A stretch of 64,000 nucleotides of DNA from Orbus hercynius (GCF_003634275.1 NZ_RBWY01000001.1:927955-991954); one strand, 5' to 3'; counted from the first letter of the stretch, positions 17,984 through 28,524 are shown. Notes: generated by a model not told the origin, from the letters alone. Numbers and translations are program-made.

Positions 17984-20113
17984 GTGAATACACTACGCTT
18001 ATCTTTAAGACAGGTTTTTTATCACAGTAATGTACTGTATTGTATACGTATTTTAATTAGCTTAACCGGTACGACATTTATTCCGTGGTATTTAGGTGAT
18101 ATCACGGCAGTGATTCCGTTAACGCTTGGGGTTGTTGCGGCCGCGCTAACTGAAATCGATACCCGATTACTAAATCGTTTTATCAATTTAGTCATTACCT
18201 TGATTTGTTTTTCATTAGCGACATTTTCAGTGCAGCTGTTGTTTCCTTATCCTGCCATTTTTATTGTCGGCTTAGTTATATCAACATTCGTGTTTACAAT
18301 GCTTGGTGCACTAGGCCAACGTTATGCGGTGATCGCATTTGGTTCATTACTCATTGCGGCTTATACCATGCTTGGTCATGAGATGTATCAAGATCTCTAT
18401 TCTCAATCCATTTATTTATTATTGGGCGCGATTTGGTATAATGTGGTTGTTTTTATAGAATCATTCATTCAGCCAATTAGAACAACGCAACAAAGCTTAG
18501 CGATCTCATTTAGTAAACTCGGCAACTATCTCGATGCCAAAGCGGCATTGTTTGATCCCGATGAAAATAATCACTTTACATCGCAATTATCCCAACTCGC
18601 TCAAGCCAATGATCAACTTATTGATGCCTTAAATCAAACTAAACACTCGCTGTTTAATCGTTTGAAAAGTTATCGTGGTCAAAGCTATATACGCAATATG
18701 CTCAATGAATATTTTGTTGCGCAAGATATTCATGAACGGGCCAATGCAACACATGTCGGCTATGAAACACTGAGTCAACAGTTTAAACATAGCGATATTT
18801 TGTTCCGCTTTGCGCGTATTTTAAATCTGCAAGCCAAAGCATGTTATCAGCTAGCCATTAGCATTAAATATAATCAAGTTTATCAGCATAATCCCGCATT
18901 TGAAAAATACTTCGGATATCTTGCAGATGCAATTACGCGTCATCAGGGTGATAGCAAACTAATAAATGCCTTAAACCATTTACTCAAGAATTTACACAGC
19001 ATTGATCTGTTATTATCAAACATAAATAATGAACAGCAGTTGTCAAGCCAATATACCCAAAGGCAGTTGGTAGATGATAAGCTTGGTGGATTTAAAGATT
19101 GCTGGCAGAGAATCAAGCAAAACTTGACCGTGAAATCAACACTTTTCCGCCATGCTGTGCGTATGAGTTTGGTTTTTTTTGTGGGTTATGCCATCATTCA
19201 ACTAACTGATCTTCAACATGGTTATTGGATTATTTTAACCAGCTTATTTGTTTGTCAGCCAAACTATTCAACGACTAAATTCCGTTTGCGATTACGGGTG
19301 ATGGGCACAATCGGTGGTATTATCATTGGTATACCACTCACCTATTTATTACCCAATATTCAGGCACAATTAGTGCTCATTATTCTCAGCGGCTGGCTGT
19401 TTTTTCTATTTAAAAATTCACAATATGCCTATGCTACCGCCTTTATTACCTTGTTAGTGTTTTTCAGTTTTGGTTTAGTGGGTGAAAGTAGTTTAACTGT
19501 GGCAACGTATCGTATTATTGCAACGATCATTGGCTGTTTTATCGCTTGGTGCGCGGTAAGTTTTATATGGCCAGACTGGAAATTTCGTAATTTACCCACA
19601 CTCATTTGCCGGGCATGCCATGACGATTGTCACTATTTAGCCATAATTGGTGCACAATATTTATCAGGTAAAAGTAATGATGCCTCTTACCGTGTTATAA
19701 GGCGCAGTGTACATGAAAATAATGCCGACTTATCATCACTCATCAGTATCATGGCGAAAGAACCGCATATCGATCAAGCAATGATTCAGCAAGCTTTTCG
19801 TTTTTTAACTTTAAATCATACCTTAATTAGTTATATTTCAACATTGGCCGTGCATCGCGATAAACCGATTCACCCTGAAACCCTCTCGCTGTTTGATGAT
19901 GCCTGCGTTATTATTATTAATATCCTTGATGCTAATCAAAAAATGGATAAAGATCTTAGTCATATTCGCGATATTATCACGCATCTTGTCGAAAAACAGT
20001 CACATGATTTGGATAATAATGATTGTCTGGTTTTACAACAGCTTTTACTCATTTTGGATATTTTACCTGAAACAGCACAACTTGCTGAGCAGCTAAGTAA
20101 AGTAAGAAATTAA
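17984..20113 (+). CDS. yccS: YccS family inner-membrane protein (FUSC/aromatic-acid exporter-like)
   Basis: A 709-residue protein with two clusters of about six membrane helices (roughly residues 20-150 and 385-525), each followed by a cytoplasmic domain, as in E. coli YccS (717-720). GDITAVIPLTLGVVAAALTE, LGQRYAVIAFGSLLIAAYTM and HGYWIILTSLFVCQPNYSTT are shared signatures. The family is related to AaeB and YhfK and its substrate is unknown. Translation starts at a GTG with only a weak ribosome site. cscR begins 16 bases after its stop, so some cscR expression may come from read-through. Confidence 0.92.
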   Translation: MNTLRLSLRQVFYHSNVLYCIRILISLTGTTFIPWYLGDITAVIPLTLGVVAAALTEIDTRLLNRFINLVITLICFSLATFSVQLLFPYPAIFIVGLVISTFVFTMLGALGQRYAVIAFGSLLIAAYTMLGHEMYQDLYSQSIYLLLGAIWYNVVVFIESFIQPIRTTQQSLAISFSKLGNYLDAKAALFDPDENNHFTSQLSQLAQANDQLIDALNQTKHSLFNRLKSYRGQSYIRNMLNEYFVAQDIHERANATHVGYETLSQQFKHSDILFRFARILNLQAKACYQLAISIKYNQVYQHNPAFEKYFGYLADAITRHQGDSKLINALNHLLKNLHSIDLLLSNINNEQQLSSQYTQRQLVDDKLGGFKDCWQRIKQNLTVKSTLFRHAVRMSLVFFVGYAIIQLTDLQHGYWIILTSLFVCQPNYSTTKFRLRLRVMGTIGGIIIGIPLTYLLPNIQAQLVLIILSGWLFFLFKNSQYAYATAFITLLVFFSFGLVGESSLTVATYRIIATIIGCFIAWCAVSFIWPDWKFRNLPTLICRACHDDCHYLAIIGAQYLSGKSNDASYRVIRRSVHENNADLSSLISIMAKEPHIDQAMIQQAFRFLTLNHTLISYISTLAVHRDKPIHPETLSLFDDACVIIINILDANQKMDKDLSHIRDIITHLVEKQSHDLDNNDCLVLQQLLLILDILPETAQLAEQLSKVRN

Positions 20114-20128
20114 TACACTGAGGAGACT

Positions 20129-21130
20129 ATGGCTTCATTAAAAGACGTAGCAAAATTAGCAGGAGTTTCGCTGATGACGGTATCGCGCGCACTCAATAGC
20201 CCTGATAAGCTCAGTGAAGAGACCTACATTAATGTAAAAAAGGCCATTGACCAGCTAAATTATGTACCTGACGTATCCGCATTAAAAATTCGAGGTGATC
20301 GTAAGGTCCCCAAATTGATTGGGGTGCTCGCTCTTGATACCGCAACAACGCCGTTCTCGGTAGAGTTATTACAAGGTATTGAAAAAACAGCCCAAACTTA
20401 TCAATGTAATACTTTAGTGGTGAACTTATTTGATGATAAAGACGCTGAGCAGGCTATTAATACTATTTTATCCTACCGCCCAACGGGCATTATTTTTACC
20501 TCAATGGGATTTAGGCAAATTAGTATTCCGGCTAAGTTGCACGATCGGCATTTAGTGCTAGCGAACTGTATTACATCAGATATCAAGGTTGCAAGCTATG
20601 TTCCTGATGATTATCAAGGTCAATATGCATCAATTGAATATATCATTGCTAAAGGTTATCGCAGACCCTTGTGTATTTATCTTTCGCCAACTATCCTGGC
20701 AGGAAAAATTCGTCGTCAAGCGGTTGAGCAAGCTTGGCAAGATAATGGACTTAGCCTCGATTTAATTCGCTCTTATCATCTGAATTTAGATTTAGGCGAT
20801 GAACACTATTTAGAAACGATTGCAATTATCCAACGTTACTTTAGCCAAGATACATCGGAATTTGATATCATTATTTGTGGTAATGATCGAATCGCTTTGC
20901 TGGTTTATCAGGTCCTCTTAGGGCTAGGTTATCGTATTCCACAGCAAATAGCGGTACTTGGCTATGATAACATGGTGGGAATTGGCCAGCTATTTTATCC
21001 GCCGCTCACAACTGTTGAATTACCGCACTACCAAATTGGTGAACACGCCGCGCTGCACATTATTAATCAATTGAGTGACACCCAAGAGCATAAAATTAAT
21101 TGTCCGCTTTTAGAACGTTCATCATTGTAA
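20129..21130 (+). CDS. cscR: sucrose operon repressor (LacI family)
   Basis: A 333-residue LacI-type repressor. The N-terminal helix-turn-helix is SLKDVAKLAGVSLMTVSRAL, and the sensor domain shares long stretches with E. coli CscR (DTATTPFSV, YVPDDY, IICGNDR, GVRIPQ-like GYRIPQ, LFYPPLTTVELPH). GAGGAGA precedes the ATG. It converges on the csc porin-cscA-cscB operon and should bind the TTAACGTTAA operators in the divergent promoter near 25.1-25.2 kb. Confidence 0.9.
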   Translation: MASLKDVAKLAGVSLMTVSRALNSPDKLSEETYINVKKAIDQLNYVPDVSALKIRGDRKVPKLIGVLALDTATTPFSVELLQGIEKTAQTYQCNTLVVNLFDDKDAEQAINTILSYRPTGIIFTSMGFRQISIPAKLHDRHLVLANCITSDIKVASYVPDDYQGQYASIEYIIAKGYRRPLCIYLSPTILAGKIRRQAVEQAWQDNGLSLDLIRSYHLNLDLGDEHYLETIAIIQRYFSQDTSEFDIIICGNDRIALLVYQVLLGLGYRIPQQIAVLGYDNMVGIGQLFYPPLTTVELPHYQIGEHAALHIINQLSDTQEHKINCPLLERSSL

Positions 21131-21142
21131 TTAGCTTCAGGT

Positions 21143-21204
21143 GATATTTGATGGGCCAGTTAAGTCTGCTTGATTGCATAACTTAACTGGTGGTTTGAAA
21201 TATC
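21143..21204. repeat. large interrupted hairpin between convergent cscR and porin genes
   Basis: CCAGTTAAGT (21156-21165) pairs with ACTTAACTGG (21181-21190) with a 15-base loop; outside it GATATTT (21143-21149) pairs with AAATATC (21198-21204). There is no strong T run. It may protect the 3' ends of either convergent transcript or act as a two-way terminator. Confidence 0.5.
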
Positions 21205-21212
21205 AATCAATA

Positions 21213-22388
21213 CTAGAAGAAGTATTTAAAACGGACTCTCGCACCATAACGGTTTTCATTTCCATCACCTTGGCTTTCATCCCGTTCAAGTTTTGACCAG
21301 TATGTACCCAAATAGATATTAAAATTATCCATTCCCATGACATTTGGAATGAGATAAGAGGCATTGACGGTATGAATACGATATTTGCCGATCAGATCTA
21401 ATGGATCAGTTGCCGCAGTGTTATAGTGTTTGATATTGTTATTGGCAAAAATGTAGCCGATAGAGAATCCCTGCCAATTAATATTAGTGCCGGCGGTAAA
21501 ATCAGTCTCTTGATCCGCATCCATATAAGCAACACTGACATTAACTAACATCCCTTCGTTTGCTTTACTCCAGTTATTTTCGCTATTCCAACTCATTGTT
21601 AAGCCATAACCGTTGCGTTTTGACTGATCTTGCCATTTACCATTACTGTCATAATAACCATAAGCATCTTTTACAACATTAGTTTCAGCGGCAGCTGCGA
21701 TAGCAATATCATCATTACGCCATGACACAACGGGGCGTAAATAAACCACATTCTTATCATTTTTCAATTTATAGCCATGATAATTGTCATCATAAAATAG
21801 CGTAGTACCATCTTTGATCATTGTGTTGAGTTCAAACTTCACTTCACCAAGTTCTTTAATCAATTGGATACTACCGCCATCACTACTGCGACCTCTTGCT
21901 TCTTTCATCATGTAAATATAACCAAAACCATCATCATAGATATCATTGGCGGTATTACCTGAATATTCGATAAAGGTATCTTGCCCCAGAGGAAACATAT
22001 CATAGGCTTCAAAACGCCCTAATTTTAACTGCCAGTTTGCCTCTTCACCAAAGAAAAATGCCGCATCATCCAGATTCATTTTGCCACTTAAATCCGCTAA
22101 TGGCTGAACAGTAAATCCGGCATAATATTGATCTAAATCACGTCGGCCATCTAAACCAATAAGAATACGGCCATTAACATCCCAGCGATTAATATCACTA
22201 GCGTCAAAGTCTTTGACGGCTTGCGTTTTTGTTGAGGTCAATTGGCGTTTTTTACTTGCGACATCAACATTGAATTCAACATCACCATAAAGTTTTAAAT
22301 TACCTTGCGGCGTATCAAAATCAATTGATGCTATAGCAGGTAAACTAGATAAACAACACAAACTAACAGCTAAAGGGGCGTATTTCAT
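21213..22388 (-). CDS. outer-membrane carbohydrate porin (RafY-like), sucrose operon
   Basis: A 391-residue beta-barrel protein with signal peptide MKYAPLAVSLCCLSSLPAIA and the terminal phenylalanine typical of outer-membrane barrels (VRFKYFF). Amphipathic alternating strands rich in Trp, Tyr and Gly run through the protein. It resembles the RafY-type glycoporin group more than LamB/ScrY, which is longer; this family call is from pattern memory. The ATG at 22388 follows the cscA stop by 2 bases, so it is co-translated with cscA. It should let sucrose or related sugars cross the outer membrane. Confidence 0.75.
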   Translation of the reverse strand: MKYAPLAVSLCCLSSLPAIASIDFDTPQGNLKLYGDVEFNVDVASKKRQLTSTKTQAVKDFDASDINRWDVNGRILIGLDGRRDLDQYYAGFTVQPLADLSGKMNLDDAAFFFGEEANWQLKLGRFEAYDMFPLGQDTFIEYSGNTANDIYDDGFGYIYMMKEARGRSSDGGSIQLIKELGEVKFELNTMIKDGTTLFYDDNYHGYKLKNDKNVVYLRPVVSWRNDDIAIAAAAETNVVKDAYGYYDSNGKWQDQSKRNGYGLTMSWNSENNWSKANEGMLVNVSVAYMDADQETDFTAGTNINWQGFSIGYIFANNNIKHYNTAATDPLDLIGKYRIHTVNASYLIPNVMGMDNFNIYLGTYWSKLERDESQGDGNENRYGARVRFKYFF

Positions 22389-22390
22389 CC

Positions 22391-23860
22391 TCAATTCTCC
22401 GACATGTTATGTAAGGCCCAATACTCAATATCATTCACAAGTAGATCACCATTTTCTGCAAACAAATAGATTGTTCTATCATTATTGGTTGGATAAATAC
22501 GACTACTAAACGAATATTCACCGTCATTGATAAACACTTCTACTGATGAGTGATCAACAAAAATATGTAATTTTAAAGTGTTACCTTGTGGCAATGGTAT
22601 GCTGCGATAGCCAGCGACACCTTCACCGGCTAAAGTGCGATCTAATACTAAACGATTAGCCTGATTATCAATGTACAACCATGCAGCTTGTTGCCCATCA
22701 GCTGATGCAGCGAGTTTTAAACCGGCTCTTTCTGCCGTCGTGCGAGTTAAATCAATATTAACCATTAACTCACTTTGTAATGCACACAGTTCAAGATTTT
22801 GCTGCGTTTTAGTTAAATAAAGGTTAGTTAATTTTTTTTCATCTTTACGTAACGACTCAAGCTCTTTAATCGGTCTTAGTATCACCTTACCATCTTTAGT
22901 GAGAATAGTTTCACGCGGTAAACTCAGTACACCGGCCCATTTATCGGCTTTGCTCGGCATCGCCGATTCCCACATGTCCATCCATGAAATTAAAATGCGA
23001 CGACCATCCGCTGCTTCAAAAGATTGTGGTGCATAAAAATCATGGCCATGATCAAACTCAGCAAATTGATGTGTAATTTTAAATTCAGATCCCGCTTGCC
23101 ATTTACCCACTAAATAACCCGATTGGAAACGGTTACGATATTGGTAACCTTTAGCTTTCATTCCTTGTGGTGAGAACATTAAAATGTAGCTATCGCCTAA
23201 TGGGAAAAAGTCAGGACACTCCATCATATAAACATCAGGGTCATCCGTTTGTGCTAAAATCTGCTCAAACTGCCATTGACGTAAATCAGCTGAACTGTAT
23301 AAACGTACTTGACCAACATCATTAGCATCTCTTGCGCCAACTACCATAAACCAGCGGCCATCTTGTTTCCACACTTTCGGGTCACGAAAATGCATAATAC
23401 CATCGGGTGGTGTTAACACCACGCCCTGTTTTTCAAAATGAATACCATCATGGCTAATTGCTAAGCACTGTACTTCACGCACCGCACTATCATCGCCCGC
23501 TTCTTTTAACCAAACATGACCAGTATAGATAAGTGCTAACGTGCCATTATCATCTACTGCCGATCCTGAAAAACATCCGTCTTTATCATAATCCTCTGAT
23601 GGTGCAAGTGCGATAGGCAAATGTTGCCAATGTACCATGTCATCACTCACGACATGACCCCAATGCATCGGTCCCCAATTTTCGTCATAAGGGTAATGCT
23701 GAAAGAAGGCATGGTATTTTCCGTTGAAATACACCAATCCATTAGGATCGTTAATCCATCCTGCTTTTGCAGCAATATGATAGGCTGGGTAATAGCGATC
23801 TTTCACATATTTGGCTAGTTCATCAACTGCCTGATTTCCTTTATCTAGCAATGCTTTCAT
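22391..23860 (-). CDS. cscA: sucrose hydrolase / invertase (GH32)
   Basis: A 489-residue glycoside hydrolase family 32 enzyme. WINDPNG near residue 36 carries the nucleophile Asp, FRDPKVW the transition-state Asp and MECPDFF the acid/base Glu; a C-terminal beta-sandwich follows ([20 protein letters not shown]). There is no signal peptide, so it works in the cytoplasm on sucrose brought in unphosphorylated by CscB, releasing glucose and fructose. The start overlaps the end of cscB by 20 bases. Confidence 0.94.
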   Translation of the reverse strand: MKALLDKGNQAVDELAKYVKDRYYPAYHIAAKAGWINDPNGLVYFNGKYHAFFQHYPYDENWGPMHWGHVVSDDMVHWQHLPIALAPSEDYDKDGCFSGSAVDDNGTLALIYTGHVWLKEAGDDSAVREVQCLAISHDGIHFEKQGVVLTPPDGIMHFRDPKVWKQDGRWFMVVGARDANDVGQVRLYSSADLRQWQFEQILAQTDDPDVYMMECPDFFPLGDSYILMFSPQGMKAKGYQYRNRFQSGYLVGKWQAGSEFKITHQFAEFDHGHDFYAPQSFEAADGRRILISWMDMWESAMPSKADKWAGVLSLPRETILTKDGKVILRPIKELESLRKDEKKLTNLYLTKTQQNLELCALQSELMVNIDLTRTTAERAGLKLAASADGQQAAWLYIDNQANRLVLDRTLAGEGVAGYRSIPLPQGNTLKLHIFVDHSSVEVFINDGEYSFSSRIYPTNNDRTIYLFAENGDLLVNDIEYWALHNMSEN

Positions 23861-25094
23861 TCATTTGTCCTCTTATGACTGATTTAATATGCTTATCTCC
23901 TTTAAGAAGAAAAGCGGCAATTAACATAAATACGCCGGTGATACATCCCATTAATAGATAAGTCTCGGCAAAACCGATACGATCATAACCATAGCCAGCC
24001 AATGGCGCTAAAAAGCTTGCACAAACTTGGCTAACAAATTGGAATCCAACAAGGTATAACGTTGCCGATAGGCGATGTTCGAAGCGGGTTGAAATAAATT
24101 TAAAGATAGCAATGAGGAGTATTGGTAATTCAACCGCATGTAATAATTTCATAGCTGAAATCAAAACTGGCCCAGCGACTAATCCTGATCCAATGATTCT
24201 AAGCGTCATAATTGAGCCACTTAACAGCAGACTATTCTTAGCACCGATACGATTGACTAAAAATGGCGCTAAAGCCATGCCCCCTGCTTCAAGGAAAACT
24301 TGCAACGAATTTAGAAAACCATACATTCTGTTGCCTTCTTGTTGGGTTGCAAATTGATGAGAGAAATAAACGGAAAACTGCTGGTCATAAACGTTATACA
24401 TACTCACGCCAACCACAAATATTACCAATGCCCAAAACTGTGATTGCTTTAATAACCCCAAAGCATCGGAGATTTTTAGCTGACTGGTTTTACCATACTC
24501 AAGCTGCCCCATCGCATCGATTTTAGCCACACGAATAAAGCACAGTATAATTAAAAAGGCCACGGCAGAGATTGAGGCTAAAACAAAGTTGATATTGGGA
24601 TCGATATTAAATAAGAACCCGGCAAAGAACGTCGCCGCAGCCCAACCTAGTGAACCCCACATTCTTGCCCGACCATACTCAAAGCCAGCAATCCGGCTCA
24701 CTCGTTCAATATATGACTCTAATGCACCAATACCGGCAAAAAATGTTGCCCCGATATATAAGCCACCAACCGCAGCCCCCAAAATAATATTAAATTTTAA
24801 AATAGGCGCATAAATAAAGATGTAAAATGGTCCTGAAATCAATAATAGAAAACCAATCACCCATAATAAATTTTTTCTTAAGCCTAATTTATCCTGAATA
24901 AAACCATACAAAGGCTGTAAACACAGTGCCACAATTGAAATAGCTGAAAAAATAATGCCCGTATTCATACCACTTAAACCCAATGTCTGGCCCAACCAAA
25001 TTGAAATAAGTGAAAATGATGAAGACCAAGTGAAGAAGAAAAAGAAAAATAACCCACTCAGTAAAAAATAGTATTGCCAACTTGATTTTTGCAT
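23841..25094 (-). CDS. cscB: sucrose:proton symporter (OHS/LacY family)
   Basis: A 417-residue twelve-helix MFS permease of the oligosaccharide:H+ symporter family. [39 protein letters not shown] and [14 protein letters not shown] align with E. coli CscB. The ATG at 25094 is preferred; a TTG lies at 25103. It is the first gene of the cscB-cscA-porin operon. Entry by symport means this is a non-PTS sucrose pathway. Confidence 0.93.
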   Translation of the reverse strand: MQKSSWQYYFLLSGLFFFFFFTWSSSFSLISIWLGQTLGLSGMNTGIIFSAISIVALCLQPLYGFIQDKLGLRKNLLWVIGFLLLISGPFYIFIYAPILKFNIILGAAVGGLYIGATFFAGIGALESYIERVSRIAGFEYGRARMWGSLGWAAATFFAGFLFNIDPNINFVLASISAVAFLIILCFIRVAKIDAMGQLEYGKTSQLKISDALGLLKQSQFWALVIFVVGVSMYNVYDQQFSVYFSHQFATQQEGNRMYGFLNSLQVFLEAGGMALAPFLVNRIGAKNSLLLSGSIMTLRIIGSGLVAGPVLISAMKLLHAVELPILLIAIFKFISTRFEHRLSATLYLVGFQFVSQVCASFLAPLAGYGYDRIGFAETYLLMGCITGVFMLIAAFLLKGDKHIKSVIRGQMNESIAR

Positions 25095-25129
25095 AATGAT
25101 CAAACCTTCATTGATTGTTTATGTGCTAA

Positions 25130-25143
25130 TGTTAACGTTAAAC
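25130..25143. promoter_or_regulatory. CscR-type operator O1 (cscB side)
   Basis: The core TTAACGTTAA (25132-25141) is a perfect palindrome with the central CG typical of LacI-family operators. It is 38 bases upstream of the cscB ATG, where a bound repressor would block the leftward promoter. Its twin lies 62 bases away. Confidence 0.7.
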
Positions 25144-25173
25144 AATATAATTTGAATAATTTAATATAAAATT

Positions 25174-25189
25174 TGTGATGTTAATCACG
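25174..25189. promoter_or_regulatory. CRP (cAMP receptor protein) site
   Basis: TGTGA-TGTTAA-TCACG matches the CRP consensus TGTGA-N6-TCACA with a single mismatch. It sits between the two CscR operators in the cscB/cscK divergent promoter, so catabolite activation of both arms is likely. Confidence 0.8.
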
Positions 25190-25190
25190 A

Positions 25191-25207
25191 AAGTTAACGT
25201 TAACATT
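25191..25207. promoter_or_regulatory. CscR-type operator O2 (cscK side)
   Basis: A second TTAACGTTAA core (25194-25203) in AAGTTAACGTTAACATT begins two bases after the CRP site. A degenerate third half-site, GTTTAACG, follows at about 25211. The paired operators could allow DNA looping by a tetrameric or paired repressor. Confidence 0.7.
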
Positions 25208-25303
25208 AGCGTTTAACGATAAATTTAACATAAAATTATTGTCGATCTTAAACAATTATCCGATACTTATTAGCGAATTTTACTTACAAATAAGAATTTA
25301 ATT

Positions 25304-26263
25304 ATGCAAAAAACAAAAATTTGGTGTTTAGGTGATGCTGTTGTTGACTTATTACCTCTTGATAATAAGCAATATCAAGCTTGTGCCGGCGGGGCGCCGG
25401 CTAATGTAGCAGTGGGGATTGCAAAATTAGGCAATCCTGCTGGATTTATTGGTCGCGTTGGTGATGATCCATTCGGTCACTTTATGCAAGAAACGTTTGC
25501 AAGTTATCAAGTTGATTCACAAAGCTTAGAATTTGATCCAAAAATCAAAACCAGCACGGTATTGGTTGATTTAGCTAAAAATGGTGAACGTAGCTTTACC
25601 TTTTTAGTCTCACCTTCCGCCGATCAATTTGTTTCTGTTGATGCGTTACCAAGCTTTGGACAAGATATTTTGCACTTTTGTTCATTAGCACTAGTCGGCC
25701 AAACCTGCCGTGAAACACTTGCTCACGCGATTAAAACGCTCAAATCACAGCAAGGAAAAATTAGTTTTGATATTAATTTGCGTGAACAGATGTGGGCTGA
25801 TAAACATGAAATGCGCCAAGTTATCACCCGATTTGTCCATCAAGCTGATATCTTAAAATTATCCGATGAAGAGCTGTTTTGGTTGACCGAAAGTGATGAC
25901 TGGGAAAATGCGTTAGATAAACTTGAGAAAGATTATTCAGCCACCTTAAAAATCATTACTAAAGGGAGTGAAGGTTCGATCGTGTTATGGAATCAAGCAC
26001 GTTATCAATATAGTGCTTATAAAGTAACTAGTATTGATACCACTGGCGCTGGGGATGCGTTTGTTGCCGGTTTACTCAGTGGTATTGCGATTTATGATTT
26101 TCCAACCGATATTGCGATTGTTGATACCATTATTTCAATTGCCAGTGCCTGTGGAGCATTAGCAACAACCGAAAAAGGCGCCTTAACAGCATTACCAACC
26201 AATCACTATTTGCAAGAATTCATTTCTGAAAATAAAACTCTTGATAGCAAAAAAATGAAGTAA
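25304..26263 (+). CDS. cscK: fructokinase of the sucrose regulon (PfkB family)
   Basis: A 319-residue PfkB-type kinase. GDAVVDLLP, CAGGAPANVAVGIAKLG, FIGRVGDDPFG and the C-terminal DTTGAGDAFVAGLL (catalytic Asp) match E. coli CscK and ScrK. It phosphorylates fructose released by CscA. It is transcribed divergently from cscB and ends at a strong terminator. Confidence 0.93.
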   Translation: MQKTKIWCLGDAVVDLLPLDNKQYQACAGGAPANVAVGIAKLGNPAGFIGRVGDDPFGHFMQETFASYQVDSQSLEFDPKIKTSTVLVDLAKNGERSFTFLVSPSADQFVSVDALPSFGQDILHFCSLALVGQTCRETLAHAIKTLKSQQGKISFDINLREQMWADKHEMRQVITRFVHQADILKLSDEELFWLTESDDWENALDKLEKDYSATLKIITKGSEGSIVLWNQARYQYSAYKVTSIDTTGAGDAFVAGLLSGIAIYDFPTDIAIVDTIISIASACGALATTEKGALTALPTNHYLQEFISENKTLDSKKMK

Positions 26264-26303
26264 TTCCTGTTATCAAGCATCGCGCTATACGTCAAACTTC
26301 TCT

Positions 26304-26336
26304 ACAAAAAGCATAATAATTAATTATGCTTTTTGT
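26304..26336 (+). terminator. intrinsic terminator after cscK
   Basis: GCATAAT (26311-26317) pairs with ATTATGC (26323-26329), flanked by five As and five Ts that extend the stem and supply the T run. Confidence 0.8.
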
Positions 26337-26359
26337 GTGCCTGCCTTTCCAATAAACGA

Positions 26360-26377
26360 TTGTCATATTACTGTCAC
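26360..26377 (+). promoter_or_regulatory. Pho box upstream of pstS
   Basis: TTGTCATATTACTGTCAC closely matches the PhoB consensus CTGTCATAWAWCTGTCAY (two TGTCA repeats 11 bases apart). It lies 60 bases before the pstS ATG, as expected for phosphate-starvation induction. Confidence 0.85.
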
Positions 26378-26437
26378 AAAGTTTTTATATGCTAATGACT
26401 GTAAGCGGTATTGTCGTGTCAATTTAAGGAACCAGAT

Positions 26438-27472
26438 ATGAAAAATAACATTATTCTTTCATCCATCATCTCATCATTATTTCTGTTTAGTGCTTCATCC
26501 TACGCAGACACCAATATTACTGGTGCAGGGGCTTCGTTTCCAGCGCCAGTTTATGCCAAATGGGCCGATTCTTATTATAAAGAGACCGGGGTCAAAGTGA
26601 ATTACCAAGCGATTGGTTCATCTGGCGGCGTCAAACAAATTAATGCCAATACAGTTGATTTTGGTGCTAGTGATGCCCCTTTAGCAGATGCCGTCCTTAA
26701 AGAGCAAGGGCTGTTTCAATTTCCAACGGTTATTGGTGGCGTGGTGATTGCGGTCAATTTACCCGGTATTGCTCCGGGAGAATTCATTCTTAATGGTAAA
26801 ACATTAGGCGATATCTACTTAGGTAAAATCAGCAAATGGAACGATCCAGCAATTGCTGCGCTTAATCCAACGCTCACCTTGCCCGCTTTAGGCATTAATG
26901 TGGTCAGACGCGCTGACGGCTCAGGCACATCATTTGTATTTACCAGCTATTTAAGCAAAGTGAATCCGGCGTGGCAAGAGTCGATTGGCATTGGCACCAC
27001 CGTCAAATGGCCAACCGGTATTGGCGGTAAAGGTAATGACGGCGTTGCCGCGTTTATTCAGCGCCTACCGGGTTCAATTGGCTTTGTTGAGTACGCGTAT
27101 GCTAAGCAAAATCACCTCGCTTACACTAAGCTCTATTCGGCTGATAACACGCTGGTTAGCCCATCTGAAGCGAGTTTTAGTGCAGCCGCTGAGCTGGCCA
27201 AATGGGATCAATCATTTGCGCAAGATTTGACTAATCAGCCGGGCGCCAATGCGTGGCCGATCACCTCAACCACGTTTATTTTAATCCATAACCAGCAAAA
27301 AGACGTTGCCAAAGGCCAAGCTGTCTTAAAATTCTTTGATTGGGCTTATAAAAAGGGGGATGCACAAGCTATCGCGCTCGATTATGCTACCTTACCGGCT
27401 GGTGTGATAAATAAAATTACCGCCGCTTGGTCAACCGCGATTACCGATCAAGCCGGTAAAACGATTAATTAA
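26438..27472 (+). CDS. pstS: phosphate ABC transporter periplasmic binding protein
   Basis: A 344-residue binding protein with a signal peptide ending SYA near residue 24 and mature start [37 protein letters not shown] and [15 protein letters not shown] are the phosphate-contact segments of PstS. The ATG at 26438 lies 7 bases after AAGGA; the frame extends upstream. First gene of pstSCAB-phoU, preceded by a Pho box and separated from pstC by a hairpin. Confidence 0.96.
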   Translation: MKNNIILSSIISSLFLFSASSYADTNITGAGASFPAPVYAKWADSYYKETGVKVNYQAIGSSGGVKQINANTVDFGASDAPLADAVLKEQGLFQFPTVIGGVVIAVNLPGIAPGEFILNGKTLGDIYLGKISKWNDPAIAALNPTLTLPALGINVVRRADGSGTSFVFTSYLSKVNPAWQESIGIGTTVKWPTGIGGKGNDGVAAFIQRLPGSIGFVEYAYAKQNHLAYTKLYSADNTLVSPSEASFSAAAELAKWDQSFAQDLTNQPGANAWPITSTTFILIHNQQKDVAKGQAVLKFFDWAYKKGDAQAIALDYATLPAGVINKITAAWSTAITDQAGKTIN

Positions 27473-27481
27473 TATTTGATG

Positions 27482-27509
27482 TGAGGCGGTAATCCGATTT
27501 ATCGCCTCA
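27482..27509 (+). repeat. intercistronic hairpin between pstS and pstC
   Basis: TGAGGCGGTAA (27482-27492) pairs with TTATCGCCTCA (27499-27509) with one G-U pair and a 6-base loop. No T run follows. It starts 10 bases after the pstS stop and could stabilise pstS mRNA so that PstS exceeds the membrane subunits. Confidence 0.65.
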
Positions 27510-27566
27510 AGCAACAAAATCACTAAATAATAGCAGTCGGCAAGCGCTTAATTAACTAGAAAGTAG

Positions 27567-28523
27567 ATGATGAAAATGAAACAGACCTTTCGTGCCCCCT
27601 CTAAGTGGGGGGATATTATTTTTGACAGCTTGGTCAAGGGGGCCGGTATCCTTGTCCTGCTGCTGCTTGGCGGTATTATTTTATCGTTGATCATTGCTGC
27701 ATGGCCAAGCATTAACCAGTTTGGCTTAGCATTTTTATGGAATAAAGAATGGGACGTACCAGCACAAGATTTTGGGGCATTAGTGCCGATTTATGGCACA
27801 ATTATGACCTCCGTTATTGCCCTATTGATTGCCGTGCCTGTCAGTTTTGGCATTGCGATTTTTTTAACTGAACTGGCACCCAATTGGCTAAAGCGCCCAC
27901 TGGGCATCGCCATCGAGCTGCTCGCCGCCATTCCCAGTATTGTCTATGGCATGTGGGGACTTTTTGTCTTTGCACCCTTTTTTGCTAATTACTTCCAAAC
28001 CCCAATGAATGACATATTTGCCAACATCCCGATTCTTAATCTGTTTTTTACCGGTCCAGCGTTTGGTATCGGTATTTTAGCGGCAGGCTTAATTTTATCG
28101 ATCATGATCATTCCTTATATCGCCTCTGTGATGCGTGACGTTTTTGAACAAACCCCGGTGTTAATGAAAGAAGCCGCATATGGCATTGGCTGCACCACTT
28201 GGGAGTGCATGCGTCATGTGGTGCTACCTTATACCAAAAAGGGCGTTATTGGCGGCATTATGTTAGGACTGGGCCGCGCCTTAGGCGAAACCATGGCCGT
28301 CACCTTTATTATTGGTAACACTTACCAGCTCGAAAGTTTATCACTGTTTATGCCCGGTAATAGTATTACCTCAGCCATTGCGAACGAATTTGCCGAAGCA
28401 GAGCCTGGCTTACACACAGCAGCCTTAATGGAACTTGGCCTGATTTTATTTGTGATTACATTTGTTGTGCTGGCATGTTCAAAATTATTAATTGCCAGAT
28501 TAAACAAAAAAGAGGGACGATAG
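27567..28523 (+). CDS. pstC: phosphate ABC transporter permease PstC
   Basis: A 318-residue inner-membrane permease with six helices. The periplasmic loop [20 protein letters not shown] and the cytoplasmic EAA loop ([21 protein letters not shown], then [12 protein letters not shown]) are typical of PstC. The ATG at 27567 is the first of several close Met codons. pstA starts one base after its stop. Confidence 0.95.
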   Translation: MMKMKQTFRAPSKWGDIIFDSLVKGAGILVLLLLGGIILSLIIAAWPSINQFGLAFLWNKEWDVPAQDFGALVPIYGTIMTSVIALLIAVPVSFGIAIFLTELAPNWLKRPLGIAIELLAAIPSIVYGMWGLFVFAPFFANYFQTPMNDIFANIPILNLFFTGPAFGIGILAAGLILSIMIIPYIASVMRDVFEQTPVLMKEAAYGIGCTTWECMRHVVLPYTKKGVIGGIMLGLGRALGETMAVTFIIGNTYQLESLSLFMPGNSITSAIANEFAEAEPGLHTAALMELGLILFVITFVVLACSKLLIARLNKKEGR

Positions 28524-28524
28524 C

